A stretch of DNA of 64,000 nucleotides from Streptomyces rubiginosohelvolus (GCF_014649875.1 NZ_BMTW01000003.1:434001-498000), one strand, 5' to 3'; shown: positions 43,624 to 52,653, numbered from the stretch's first letter. Numbers and translations are program-made. The notes: generated from the letters alone by a model not told the origin.

Positions 43624-44778
43624 TTACGCGCCCGACTCCTCGTAGCGGCGGGTCAGCTCGGCCGCGCCGGACTCCGTGAGGGTGCCGTGCAGCCGCATCC
43701 GGGCCACGCCGCCGTCGGGGAAGGCGTCGAGGCGGACGTGGGTGACGACGGCCTGGGCGCGCAGCACGAAGCGGTGCAGGGTGTCGGGCTGGAGGCGGGT
43801 GCGCGGGAGGATCTCGAACCACTCGCCGGTGTCGCCGTTACGGCCCTGGAGGGCGATCCAGCCGGCGGAGTTGCCCTTGAGGTAGGCGGTGTCGATCTCG
43901 ATCGCGCGGACCGCGCCCTGGGCGGGGAGGCGGAAGCGCACCCAGTCGTTGGTGTCGCGGACCCGGCGGCGGCGGTTCTCCCAGCCGTCGTCCATCTTGC
44001 GGGAGGTGCCCGGCAGGATGATCTGGGTGGGCGAGGAGTAGAAGCGGTCGGAGGCGTCCTCGTACGTACCGCCGTTGAGTACGGAGATCAGGTCGACGGT
44101 GCCGAGCGCGGCGAGCCAGGCCGGGTCCGGGACGACCTCGCCGTGCACGCGGAGGCGGGCGATGCCGCCGTCGGGGTGCTGGCAGAGGCGGATGTGGGTG
44201 TAGCGGCGGCCGCTCGTGATCTCGAAGGCGTTGGCCGCGTGGCCGCGTACGGGGGTGGGCGGGAGGATCTCCTCCCACTTCACGTCGTCGGCGAGCAGTT
44301 GCTCGGGGCCCGGGGCGCCCTCGACGGAGGTGGCCTGCACGGATACGCGCTGCGGGTAGTTGCCGCGGAAGTGGGCGGTGTCCACGACCAGGCCGCGGAT
44401 GATGCCGGGCGCGCCGAGGCGGACGATCGCCCAGTCGTGGTCCTCGGGGGCCGGGAAGGGGTGGCCGGCGTCGGCGCCGCGGCGGCGGCGGGTCTCCCAG
44501 CCGTCCATGATCTTGCCCTTGTGCCCGAAGCGCTCGGGGTCGAAGACGGCGCGCTCGCGGATCAGGAGGTTCTCGCGCTCGGCGAAGAACTCGTCGTTGG
44601 CGGCGATCACGCCCGCGCCGAGGCGGCGGTCGGCGAGGTCGACCAGCTCGGTGAAGGGGAGGTCGCCGGCCTCGCGGTAGTCGGCGTACGGGTCGCCGCC
44701 GCCGTAGGGCGCGGCGTCATTGGCGTGGGGGTCGGTGTCGGAGTTCTGGAATGTGGTCTCGCTCGCGTCGAAGGTCAT
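43624..44778 (-). CDS. alc: Allantoicase
   Basis: A 384-residue enzyme that hydrolyses allantoate to ureidoglycolate and urea in purine catabolism. It has two tandem jelly-roll allantoicase domains, with paired motifs MDGWETRRRRGADAGH and MDDGWENRRRRVRDTNDWVR, and VDTAHFRGNYPQR and IDTAYLKGNSAGW. ATG 44778 has AAGG eight bases upstream. The usual partner allantoinase is not in the window. A LysR gene lies 65 bases upstream on the same strand. Confidence 0.95.
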   Translation of the reverse strand: MTFDASETTFQNSDTDPHANDAAPYGGGDPYADYREAGDLPFTELVDLADRRLGAGVIAANDEFFAERENLLIRERAVFDPERFGHKGKIMDGWETRRRRGADAGHPFPAPEDHDWAIVRLGAPGIIRGLVVDTAHFRGNYPQRVSVQATSVEGAPGPEQLLADDVKWEEILPPTPVRGHAANAFEITSGRRYTHIRLCQHPDGGIARLRVHGEVVPDPAWLAALGTVDLISVLNGGTYEDASDRFYSSPTQIILPGTSRKMDDGWENRRRRVRDTNDWVRFRLPAQGAVRAIEIDTAYLKGNSAGWIALQGRNGDTGEWFEILPRTRLQPDTLHRFVLRAQAVVTHVRLDAFPDGGVARMRLHGTLTESGAAELTRRYEESGA

Positions 44779-44843
44779 GTCTCTTACCTTGACGCCACCG
44801 GACCCATCAGGTCCATCGAAAGTTTTCGCAGATATTGTTCAGT

Positions 44844-45752
44844 TCAGCTGAAAGATCGGGCGCTCTCGGTGAGCGCCGCGAGGACCCGGGCCACCGCCGG
44901 TCCGCTCTCCGCCCCGTGGCGGACCGCCGCCACCACATGGCGGCGCGGCCGGTCCGCCTCCAGCACCCGCATCACCACGTCCTCACGGCGCTCCCGGGCG
45001 GCCATCCGGGGGACCAGGGCCACGCCCATGCCCGCTTCGACCAGTGCGAGGATCGCGGTCCAGCCGGCGGCGCTGTGGGCCTGCTCGGGGACGAAGCCGG
45101 CCGCCTCGCAGGCGGCGGTGGTGATCTCGGACCAGGGCCCGGAGCCGCCGAAGATCCAGCGGTCGGCGGCCAGGTCCGCGAGGCGCAGTCCGGGCGCGTC
45201 GGCCAGCGGGTGGCCGGCGGGGAGCGCCACGTCGAGCGGGTCGGCGAGCAGCGGGAAGAGGCTGAAGCGGGGGTCGCGGGCGGTCGGCGCGTGGGCGGCC
45301 AGCGAGAGGGCCAGGTCCACCTCGCCCGCGGTGAGCAGCTCGTACGCCTGGGCGGCCTCGGCCTCCCGGACGCGTACGTCGGGTCCCGGGCGGTCCCCGG
45401 CGCGCAGCAGCCGGACTGCGGGGACGACGAGGGCGGGCACGGCGGTGGAGAACGCGGCGACCCTGACCTCTCCGGCCTCGCCGCGCAGATAGCCGGTCAG
45501 TTCGGCCTCGGCCCGCTCCAGCTGGGCGAAGACGGCCTCGGCGTGGCGCAGGACGAGATGGGCGGCGTCGGTGAGCCGGACCCGGCGGCCCTGGGCCTCC
45601 AGGAGGTCCACCCCGAGCTGCTTGGCCAGATTGGTGAGCTGCTGGGAGACCGCGGAGGGGGTCATCAGGAGCGCCTCGGCGGTCGCCGTGACCGTGCCCC
45701 GGTCGCGCAGGGTGCGCAGGATGCGGAGCTTCTTGACGTCCCACTCGGTCAT
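44844..45752 (-). CDS. LysR-type regulator
   Basis: A 302-residue regulator. The HTH (TEWDVKKLRILRTLRDRGTV, AEALLMTPSAVSQQLTNLAK) is followed by a co-inducer domain with AFSTAVPALVVPAVRLL. LysR regulators usually face their target; here the gene reads in the same direction as alc and lies upstream of it with a 65-base gap, so co-transcription is possible. The end of the gene contains the palindrome TTCAGCTGAA. The effector is unknown. Confidence 0.93.
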   Translation of the reverse strand: MTEWDVKKLRILRTLRDRGTVTATAEALLMTPSAVSQQLTNLAKQLGVDLLEAQGRRVRLTDAAHLVLRHAEAVFAQLERAEAELTGYLRGEAGEVRVAAFSTAVPALVVPAVRLLRAGDRPGPDVRVREAEAAQAYELLTAGEVDLALSLAAHAPTARDPRFSLFPLLADPLDVALPAGHPLADAPGLRLADLAADRWIFGGSGPWSEITTAACEAAGFVPEQAHSAAGWTAILALVEAGMGVALVPRMAARERREDVVMRVLEADRPRRHVVAAVRHGAESGPAVARVLAALTESARSFS

Positions 45753-45874
45753 GGGCGCAACCTACCGGGCGGGCGCACTTCCCGGCGGGCCCGTCCGGGG
45801 CCGGACGCACGGATGCGCCGCGCGGTAGCTCCTACCGGCGGCGCACCCTTCACGCGCGTGCGTACGCGTGCGGG

Positions 45875-46105
45875 TCAGACCTGCTTCTTGGACTTGTCCA
45901 GGACCATCACCAGGGCCGTGATCACCACGAACAGGGCGATGGGCGCGACCACGTAGAGACCGATGGTCTCGATCGCGCTCAGGCGCGGAGCCGGGTCGTC
46001 ACCGTCGTCGGGCGTGAGCGCGAGCGCCGGGGCCGACATGAGCAGCATCATCAGCGTCGTCCCGGCCGCAACGACGCCGGCGCGCATAGCGTTCTTCTTG
46101 TCCAC
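45875..46105 (-). CDS. Small secreted or membrane protein of unknown function
   Basis: A 76-residue protein if it starts at GTG 46105 (V-D-K-K-N-A-M), or 70 residues from ATG 46087. A signal peptide (AGVVAAGTTLMMLLMSAPALA) precedes a short acidic part LTPDDGDDPAPR, then one membrane helix ETIGLYVVAPIALFVVITAL and a basic tail DKSKKQV. It has no ribosome site; TACGTT ends six bases before the GTG, so a leaderless transcript is likely. It lies 20 bases downstream of malQ, so it may also be co-transcribed. Confidence 0.7.
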   Translation of the reverse strand: MDKKNAMRAGVVAAGTTLMMLLMSAPALALTPDDGDDPAPRLSAIETIGLYVVAPIALFVVITALVMVLDKSKKQV

Positions 46106-46125
46106 GGTGCAAACGTAGCGAACGC

Positions 46126-48423
46126 CTAAGGACGGCGCTCGCCCGGGGGTGCCGTATGAGGCTTTCGGGGCCTGAGGACCTCCATCAGCCCGTGCAGCCG
46201 GGGCGAGGCGGTGATCTCCTCCAGGGTGACCGGATGGCCCTCGGGGTCGGCGATCGGGAGCCGCCAGTTGGGATACTGGTCCCAGGTGCCCGGAAGGTTC
46301 TGCGGGCGGCGGTCGCCCACGGTGTCGGGGAGCCAGACGCCGGTCATCCGGGCGGGGGTGCGGCGCAGGAAGCGGTGGACGGCCCGGACGGCGGCCTCCT
46401 CGTCGCCGTCGCCCTCGGGGAGCATCCGCAGCCGGGCGAGGAGGGCGAGCCACTCGGCGGTGTCGGTGAGGTCGGCGGTCAGCTCCTCCTCCAGCGACCG
46501 GGTGAGCAGGCCGAGGCGGTGGCGCAGCGTCACATGATCGCCGGTCAGCCGGGCGGCGGTGGACGGCAGATCGTGGGTGGTGGCGGTGGCCAGGCAGTCC
46601 CGGCGCCACTCCTCCGGGGCGAGCGGCCGGCCGCCCCCTTCCCAGTCGCGCTCGAACCAGAGCACCGAGGTGCCGAGCACCCCGCGCCGGGCGAGCGCCT
46701 CGCGGACCCCGGGGGCGACGGTGCCGAGGTCCTCGCCGACGACGGAGGTCCCGGCCCGGTGGGCCTCCAGGACGAGGACGGCGAGCATCGCCTCGGCGTC
46801 GTAGGCGACGTACGTGCCGTCGGTGGGCGGGCGGCCCTCGGGGACCCACCAGAGCCGGAAGAGGCCCATGACGTGGTCGATGCGCAGGGCCCCGGCGTGG
46901 GCCAGCAGGCCGCGCAGCAGGCCCCGGTAGGCGGCGTAACCGGTGGCGGCGAGGACGTCGGGGCGCCAGGGCGGCAGGCCCCAGTCCTGGCCGCGCGCGT
47001 TGAACGCGTCGGGCGGCGCGCCGACGGACATGCCGTGGGCGAAGGCCTCCTGCTGGGACCAGGTGTCGGCGCCGGCCGGATGCACACCGACGGCGAGGTC
47101 GTGGACGATGCCGACGCCCATCCCGGCGTCCTCGGCGGCCCGCTGGGCGGCGGCGAGCTGGCCTGCGGTCAGCCAGGCGAGGCGGCAGTGGAAGTCGACC
47201 CGGTCGAGCAGTTCGGAGCGGGCGCGGGCGGTCCCCGGCGAGCGGGGGGCGCGCAGCGCCTGGGGCCAGGTGTGCCAGTCGGGGCCGTGCACCTCGGCGA
47301 GCGCGCACCACAGGGCGTGGTCCTCCAGCGCCTGCCCCTGCTCGGCCAGGAAGTCGCAGTAGTCGGCGCGGCGGCCGGGGGTGAGGGGCACCTGGGCGAC
47401 CAGCTCCAGGGCCTGGCGCTTCAGCTCCCAGACGGCGTCCCGGTCGATCAGGGCGCCCTTGTTCAGCACGGCCTCGCTGAGGGCTGCGGCGTCCTGCCGG
47501 AGGTCGTCCAGGGCGGCCCGGTCGCGGACGTGCCCGTATTCGGGGATCGACTCGACGTGCAGGTGCACCGGGTCGGGGAAGCGGCGCGAGGAGGGGCGGT
47601 ACGGGGAGGGGTCGGTGGGCTTCCCGGGAACGGCCGCGTGCAACGGGTTGACCTGCACGAACCCGGAGCCGACGCTGCGCCCGGCCCAGGCGGCGAGGTC
47701 GGCCAGGTCGCCGAGGTCGCCCATGCCCCAGGAGCGGGCGGAGAGCAGGGAGTAGAGCTGCACCAGGAAGCCGTGGGTGCCCTCGGGCGGCTGCGGCAGG
47801 CGGGGCGGGGCGGCGACGAGGGTGGCGGTGGCCCGGCGGTTGTCCGGCGTACGGACGTGGATGCGGTGGACACCGTGGGGCGGCGGAATCCACCAGGCGG
47901 GGGCGGAGCCCCCGGTGGCCGGGGCGGGGGCGGAGCCCCCGGTGGCCGGGGCGGCGGCGGTCTCGTCGCCGGGAGGCGTCATGGCGCCCACGGGGGCCGC
48001 ACCCGGAGCGGGAGCGGCCTCCGGAGCCGGAACGGCCTCCGAAGCGGGCTCACCCGACGCCACCGGCTCGGCCGGGGCCGCCGCCCGGGCCCGCATGCTC
48101 AGCGGAGCGGGCGGGCGGCCGGCGGGGTGTCCCGGGAGATCGGACGGCTCCGGCTCGACCGTGACGGTCGAGCCGGGGGGCAGGCCGGCCAGAGCGGGCG
48201 GCAGGGGCTCGCCGGCCCAGACCACCACGGTCGGCGGCAGCAGGCGCGAGCGGGACTCCGCGGCGGCGAGGCACTTCCGTACGTCCGCCGGAGTGCCGGC
48301 GTCGACGCCCAGCGCGGCGAGCACGGCGATGACCGTGTCGTCGGGGACGGACACCGTGACATCCGGCGACGGGGAGTAGGAGGTGGCGACACCGTGCAGT
48401 GCGGCGAGCCGGGACAAGCCCAT
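46126..48423 (-). CDS. malQ: 4-alpha-glucanotransferase (amylomaltase)
   Basis: A 765-residue GH77 enzyme that transfers maltosyl groups between malto-oligosaccharides. Landmarks are GFVQVNPLHA, the nucleophile Asp in RIDHVMGLFRLWW, the acid/base Glu in VVGEDLGTV, and TTHDLPST. The N-terminal domain (about 1-105) is separated from the catalytic part by a 60-residue Ala/Pro/Gly-rich linker that contains a tandem repeat (APATGGSAP). ATG 48423 has AGGAG six bases upstream, inside the preceding gene. The stop of the repeat-peptide gene (48424-48426) directly abuts this start. Confidence 0.95.
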   Translation of the reverse strand: MGLSRLAALHGVATSYSPSPDVTVSVPDDTVIAVLAALGVDAGTPADVRKCLAAAESRSRLLPPTVVVWAGEPLPPALAGLPPGSTVTVEPEPSDLPGHPAGRPPAPLSMRARAAAPAEPVASGEPASEAVPAPEAAPAPGAAPVGAMTPPGDETAAAPATGGSAPAPATGGSAPAWWIPPPHGVHRIHVRTPDNRRATATLVAAPPRLPQPPEGTHGFLVQLYSLLSARSWGMGDLGDLADLAAWAGRSVGSGFVQVNPLHAAVPGKPTDPSPYRPSSRRFPDPVHLHVESIPEYGHVRDRAALDDLRQDAAALSEAVLNKGALIDRDAVWELKRQALELVAQVPLTPGRRADYCDFLAEQGQALEDHALWCALAEVHGPDWHTWPQALRAPRSPGTARARSELLDRVDFHCRLAWLTAGQLAAAQRAAEDAGMGVGIVHDLAVGVHPAGADTWSQQEAFAHGMSVGAPPDAFNARGQDWGLPPWRPDVLAATGYAAYRGLLRGLLAHAGALRIDHVMGLFRLWWVPEGRPPTDGTYVAYDAEAMLAVLVLEAHRAGTSVVGEDLGTVAPGVREALARRGVLGTSVLWFERDWEGGGRPLAPEEWRRDCLATATTHDLPSTAARLTGDHVTLRHRLGLLTRSLEEELTADLTDTAEWLALLARLRMLPEGDGDEEAAVRAVHRFLRRTPARMTGVWLPDTVGDRRPQNLPGTWDQYPNWRLPIADPEGHPVTLEEITASPRLHGLMEVLRPRKPHTAPPGERRP
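47897..47950 (-). repeat. Tandem 27-bp repeat in the malQ linker
   Basis: Two identical 27-bp units (47897-47923 and 47924-47950) encode APATGGSAP twice in the linker of MalQ. Number variation would change only linker length. Confidence 0.95.
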
Positions 48424-48735
48424 TCAGACTCCTGGGAACTCCATGCCCCCCGCGGTGCCGGGTGCGGTCGGCTCGCTGGTCAGTGGGGCGACGGCGGCGA
48501 GCGGCGGCTCGCTCGTGAGAGGGGTGGCATCGGCGAGCGGCGGCTCGCTGGTCAGCGGCGCGGAATCGGCGAACGAGGATTCACCGAGCAGCAGGGAGAC
48601 ATCGGCGAGCGGCGGCCCGCTGATCAGGTGGGCGACATCGGCGAGGGGAAGCTCGCTGGTCAGCGGCGAGGATTCGGACTGGGCGGGTACCTGTTTGGAG
48701 AGGGCGGAGAGCAGAAGCTGCGCAGCTGCGGGCAT
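48424..48735 (-). CDS. 12-residue-repeat peptide of unknown function, abutting malQ
   Basis: A 103-residue protein without Cys and without a signal peptide. After a helical N-terminus MPAAAQLLLSALSKQVPAQS, residues 24-95 are six in-phase 12-residue repeats with consensus PLTSEPPLADVA; the last three keep PLTSEP exactly. The tail is GGMEFPGV. ATG 48735 has AGGAGG five bases upstream, the best possible site, and the TGA (48424-48426) touches the malQ ATG, which implies translational coupling. Third-position G/C is high, as in real genes here. No known family is recognised and no modification enzyme is adjacent. Confidence 0.7.
   Translation of the reverse strand: MPAAAQLLLSALSKQVPAQSESSPLTSELPLADVAHLISGPPLADVSLLLGESSFADSAPLTSEPPLADATPLTSEPPLAAVAPLTSEPTAPGTAGGMEFPGV
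48451..48666 (-). repeat. Six 36-bp tandem repeats inside the repeat-peptide gene
   Basis: Six consecutive 36-bp units encode residues 24-95 of the peptide. The units nearest malQ are the most alike, and the earlier ones are degenerate. The unit length is a multiple of three, so unit gain or loss keeps the frame and the coupling to malQ. Confidence 0.9.
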
Positions 48736-49042
48736 GGTGGCCTCCTGGCCGTGGAGAACAGGACACAGCAGACCTACCCAGGCCTCGCTCCGGCAGACGT
48801 GGATGTGATGCAGGCGTTATGACAACGACCCCAACATGCCCTGGGTCACATTCCGTTCCCCCGTACGGCAGGTATGGGCCGTTTTCAGCCACTCCCGTCC
48901 GTCACGCCGGCCCCACAGGGTCCGAGGTGTCGCGATTTCCGGCAATTCCGGCAGAACGGCCAAGCACATTGACACCCTTGCGCCCGGGTGGTGGGCTCGG
49001 AGCCCGCCAGGGGCAGTGGGGACGTACGGAAGGGGACGCGAC
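48736..49042. other. Divergent intergenic region, repeat-peptide gene to GH84 gene
   Basis: 307 bases without a credible gene. It must hold promoters for both directions. A TTGTCA on the minus strand near 48817-48822 could be a -35 for the repeat-peptide/malQ unit, but no matching -10 is clear. I see no DasR-like palindrome here despite the amino-sugar gene that follows. Confidence 0.4.
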
Positions 49043-52042
49043 GTGCGGATCGGGCGCAGAAGGCAGGCGACGGCCGTGGCGGCCGCCGTGATCGGCGGAC
49101 TCCTCGGATCCGTCTCCGTCGCTCCGTCGGCGGTGGCCGCGCCTGCCGCCCCCAGCGATCCCGGCAGGCCCGTATCCGGCACCTCCGACCGTGCCGACAG
49201 CGCCCGGACACCGTCCGTGTGGCCCCGCCCGCAGAGCATGAGGACCACCGGGTCCGCCGTGCCGCTCGGCTCCGAGGCCACGCTCGTCGCCGCGCCGGAC
49301 GCCGATCCGTACGCCGTCGAGCAGACGCGCTCGCTGCTGCGCTCGGCGGGCGTCCGGACCCTGCACGAGAGCCTGCCGGGCCGCGGCCCCGTGATCCGGC
49401 TCGGCGGCACAGGCGCGGGCGAGGCGCTGCGGGCGCTGCGCGCCCCCGGCCGGGCCGATCTGCCGTCGGGCGGCTACCGGCTCGCGGTCGGCGAAGCCGC
49501 CGGACGGCCCACCGTCGCGCTGGAAGGGCTCAGCGGGGACGGCCTGTTCCACGGCGTCCAGACCCTGCGCCAACTGGTCGTCGGCGGATCGGTGGCCGGG
49601 GTGACCGTCCGGGACTGGCCGGGAACCGCCGTACGCGGCATGGCCGAGGGGTTCTACGGACAGCCGTGGACCCGCGAGGAGCGGCTCGCCCAGATCTCCT
49701 TCATGGGCCGCACGAAGCAGAACCGCTATCTCTACGCGGCGGGCGACGACCCCTACCGGCTGGCGCGCTGGCGCGAGCCCTACCCCGCGGACAAGCGGGC
49801 CGACTTCCGGGCGCTGGCCGAGCGGGCCCGCGCCGAGCACGTCACGCTCGGCTGGGCCGTCTCGCCCGGTCAGGCCATGTGCATGGCATCGGACCAGGAC
49901 GTCAGGGCGCTGACCAAGAAGGTCGACGCGATGTGGGCGCTGGGCGTCCGGGTCTTCCAGCTCCAGTTCCAGGACGTCAGCTACAGCGAGTGGCACTGCG
50001 ACTTGGACGCCGAGACCTTCGGCAGCGGTCCGAAGGCGGCGGCCCGCGCCCAGGCCCGGGTGGCGGGCGCTCTCGCCCGGCACCTGGCGGAACGGCACCC
50101 GGACGCGGCCCCGCTGTCCGTCCTGCCGACGGAGTTCTACCAGGACGGCGCCACCGACTACCGCACCGCGCTGGCGGCCGAGCTGGACGACCGGGTGCAG
50201 GTGGCCTGGACGGGTGTCGGGGTGGTCCCGAAGAAGATCACCGGCGGTGAACTGGCCGGGGCCCGCGCCGCGTTCCGCCACCCGCTGGTGACGATGGACA
50301 ACTACCCGGTCAACGACTACGCCCAGGACCGCATCTTCCTCGGCCCGTACACCGGCCGGGACCCGGCGGTGGCGAGCGGTTCGGCGGCGCTGCTGGCCAA
50401 CGCCATGGAACAGCCGTCCGCCTCCCGGATCCCGCTGTTCACCGCCGCCGACTTCGCCTGGAACCCGAAGGGGTACGACCCCGCCGCGTCCTGGCGGGCG
50501 GCGATCGACGATCTGGCGGACGGGGACGCGGCCGCCCGGGACGCGCTGCTGGCCCTGGCCGGGAACAGCGCGGGCTCGGTGCTCGGCGCGGAGGAGTCCG
50601 CCTACCTCCAGCCCCTGTTCGACGCCTTCTGGAGCACCCGCGCCGACGCCTCCCGCCGCGACCGGGCGGCGGACGGGCTGCGGGCGGCGTTCTCCGTGAT
50701 GCGGCAGGCCCCCGAACGGCTGAAGACCCCCGCCGAGGGCCGGCTGACCGACGAGGTGCGCCCCTGGACCGAGCAGCTGGCCCGCTACGGCCGGGCCGGT
50801 GAGCTGGCGGTGGACCTGCTCCAGGCCCAGGCCGCCGGGGACGGGGCCGCCGCCTGGCGCATCCAGCTGGCGCTGGAGCCGCTGCGCGAGGAGATCGGGG
50901 CGAGCCGGGCCACGGTCGGCAAGGGGGTGCTGGACCCGTTCCTGGACAAGGCGGTGAAGGTGGCCGCCGGGTGGAACGGCACCGACCGCGCCTCGGGCCG
51001 GGTCACCAAGGACGCCCGCAGCTATACGGTCCGGCTGGACGCGCCCCGCCCGGTGGAGGCCGTCACGGCGCTCGCCGAGCCCGGGCACGCCCTCGCCGAC
51101 GCGGTCGTGGAGGCCCATGTGCCCGGTGAGGGGTGGCGGCCGCTCGGGCGGCTGTCGCCGAGCGGCTTCACCCAGACCGCCGCGAAGGGGCTGCGCGCCG
51201 ACGCCGTGCGGGTCACCGTGCCGGAGGCGGCCCGGACCGCCCGGCCGCCCTATCTCAGCCCGACGCTCCCCGCCGCACCCGCCGTCGTGGCGGGGACCCC
51301 GCAGGTGCGGGCCCTGGTGCCGTGGTTCGGTGACGAGCCCGCGGCCACGCTCGACCTGAAGCACGGCGAGACCGACGCGGAGATCGGCGGCGAGCCCCAG
51401 CGGGTCGCGGCGCGGCTGGCGGGCCGTCGTCCGGTCGAGGTCAAGGGCAAGCTCACCGCGAAGGCCCCCAAGGGCATCGAGGTGCGGGTCCCGAAGCAGA
51501 CGACCGTGCCGCGCGGATCGCGTACGGAGGTGCCCGTGGACATCACCGTCCCGAAGGACACCCCGGCGGGCGAGTACGAGGTGCCGCTGACCTTCGGCGG
51601 CCAGGAGTCCACGCTGACCGTGCGGGCCTTCCCGCGTACGGGCGGCCCGGATCTGGCGCGTACGGCGAAGGCCTCCTCGTCCGGCGACGAGACCCCGGAC
51701 TTCCCCGCGTCCGCGGCCACGGACGGCGATCCGGAGACCCGGTGGTCCTCACCCGTGGAGGACGGCGCCTGGTGGCAGACCGAGCTGGAGAAGCCGGTAC
51801 GGCTGGGCCAGGTGGTGCTGAGCTGGCAGGACGCGTACGCCTCCCGCTACCGCGTACAGGTCTCCGCCGACGGCCGCGTCTGGCGCACCGCCGCGACCGT
51901 GACGGAGGGCCGGGGCGGGCGCGAGTCGGTCCGGATGGACGCGAAGGACACCCGGTTCATCCGGGTGCAGGGCGAGGGCCGGGCCACGCAGTACGGCTAC
52001 TCGCTCTGGTCGGTGGAGGCGTACGCGGTCGCGGACGACTGA
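49043..52042 (+). CDS. Secreted GH84-like beta-N-acetylglucosaminidase with C-terminal binding domains
   Basis: A 999-residue secreted protein. The signal peptide VRIGRRRQATAVAAAVIGGL is followed by a GH20b/GH84-type N-domain (about 55-185) and a GH84-like barrel starting RGMAEGFYGQPWTREERL. In this family two adjacent Asp in the FxxxFDD motif do the chemistry; here the motif reads FQLQFQD, so Gln310 replaces the first Asp and Asp311 is kept. VLPTEFYQDG is conserved. A NEW3-like domain (about 805-865) and a C-terminal F5/8-type C (CBM32) domain (about 875-999) follow. GTG 49043 has GAAGGGG upstream. Confidence 0.9.
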   Translation: MRIGRRRQATAVAAAVIGGLLGSVSVAPSAVAAPAAPSDPGRPVSGTSDRADSARTPSVWPRPQSMRTTGSAVPLGSEATLVAAPDADPYAVEQTRSLLRSAGVRTLHESLPGRGPVIRLGGTGAGEALRALRAPGRADLPSGGYRLAVGEAAGRPTVALEGLSGDGLFHGVQTLRQLVVGGSVAGVTVRDWPGTAVRGMAEGFYGQPWTREERLAQISFMGRTKQNRYLYAAGDDPYRLARWREPYPADKRADFRALAERARAEHVTLGWAVSPGQAMCMASDQDVRALTKKVDAMWALGVRVFQLQFQDVSYSEWHCDLDAETFGSGPKAAARAQARVAGALARHLAERHPDAAPLSVLPTEFYQDGATDYRTALAAELDDRVQVAWTGVGVVPKKITGGELAGARAAFRHPLVTMDNYPVNDYAQDRIFLGPYTGRDPAVASGSAALLANAMEQPSASRIPLFTAADFAWNPKGYDPAASWRAAIDDLADGDAAARDALLALAGNSAGSVLGAEESAYLQPLFDAFWSTRADASRRDRAADGLRAAFSVMRQAPERLKTPAEGRLTDEVRPWTEQLARYGRAGELAVDLLQAQAAGDGAAAWRIQLALEPLREEIGASRATVGKGVLDPFLDKAVKVAAGWNGTDRASGRVTKDARSYTVRLDAPRPVEAVTALAEPGHALADAVVEAHVPGEGWRPLGRLSPSGFTQTAAKGLRADAVRVTVPEAARTARPPYLSPTLPAAPAVVAGTPQVRALVPWFGDEPAATLDLKHGETDAEIGGEPQRVAARLAGRRPVEVKGKLTAKAPKGIEVRVPKQTTVPRGSRTEVPVDITVPKDTPAGEYEVPLTFGGQESTLTVRAFPRTGGPDLARTAKASSSGDETPDFPASAATDGDPETRWSSPVEDGAWWQTELEKPVRLGQVVLSWQDAYASRYRVQVSADGRVWRTAATVTEGRGGRESVRMDAKDTRFIRVQGEGRATQYGYSLWSVEAYAVADD

Positions 52043-52116
52043 GCCGTACGGGAACGACCGACGACTGAGCCGTACGAGGGAGCCGAAGGACGACCGAGGA
52101 CGACGAAGGCCCGGAC

Positions 52117-52653
52117 TCAGGCGGACACGCCGTCGATCCGGGCCATCACGTCGTCCGCGCCGAACGGTTGCAAATACGGCAGCCAGCGCGGGTCGCGGTG
52201 GCCGGTCCCGATGATCCGCCAGGCCAGGCCGGTCGGCGGGGCGGGCTGATGGCGCAGCCGCCAGCCCAGCTCGGGGAGGTGGCGGTCGGCCTTCACATGG
52301 TTGCAGCGACGGCAGGCCGCCACGACGTTGTCCCAGGCGTGCTGCCCGCCGCGGCTGCGCGGGATGACGTGGTCGACGCTGGTGGCGGCGGCCCCGCAGT
52401 ACATGCAGCGCCCGCCGTCCCGGGCGAACAGCGCCCGCCGCGTCAGGGGGACGGGGCCCCGGTAGGGCACCCGGACGAAGCGCTTGAGCCGGACCACACT
52501 GGGTGCGGGCACGGCACGGGTGGCACTGTGCAGAAAGGCGCCGGACTCCTCAAGACAGATGGCCTTGTTCTCGAGGACGAGGACGAGCGCGCGGCGGAGC
52601 GGTACGACGCCGAGCGGCTCGTACGACGCGTTGAGAACCAGGACGTGCGGCAC
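52117..52653 (-). CDS. HNH endonuclease-family protein
   Basis: A 178-residue protein common in actinobacteria. It starts VPHVLVLNASYEPLGVVPL; the HNH core has CMYCG, DHVIPRSRGGQHAWDNVV and CRRCNHVKAD, giving the zinc-binding CxxC pairs and the metal-binding His/Asn. GTG 52653 has AAGGAGG nine bases upstream. No methylase is adjacent. The role is unknown, but the family is not a typical restriction enzyme. Confidence 0.9.
   Translation of the reverse strand: MPHVLVLNASYEPLGVVPLRRALVLVLENKAICLEESGAFLHSATRAVPAPSVVRLKRFVRVPYRGPVPLTRRALFARDGGRCMYCGAAATSVDHVIPRSRGGQHAWDNVVAACRRCNHVKADRHLPELGWRLRHQPAPPTGLAWRIIGTGHRDPRWLPYLQPFGADDVMARIDGVSA

Noticed and set aside
45875..47893. 672-residue minus-strand frame through malQ
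   Set aside because: Only its last 76 residues are a real gene; the rest is the wrong frame of malQ.
48451..48666. 36-bp repeats resembling a CRISPR array
   Set aside because: There are no unique spacers: the repeats are head to tail, multiples of three, and lie in frame in a gene with a strong ribosome site; no cas genes are near.
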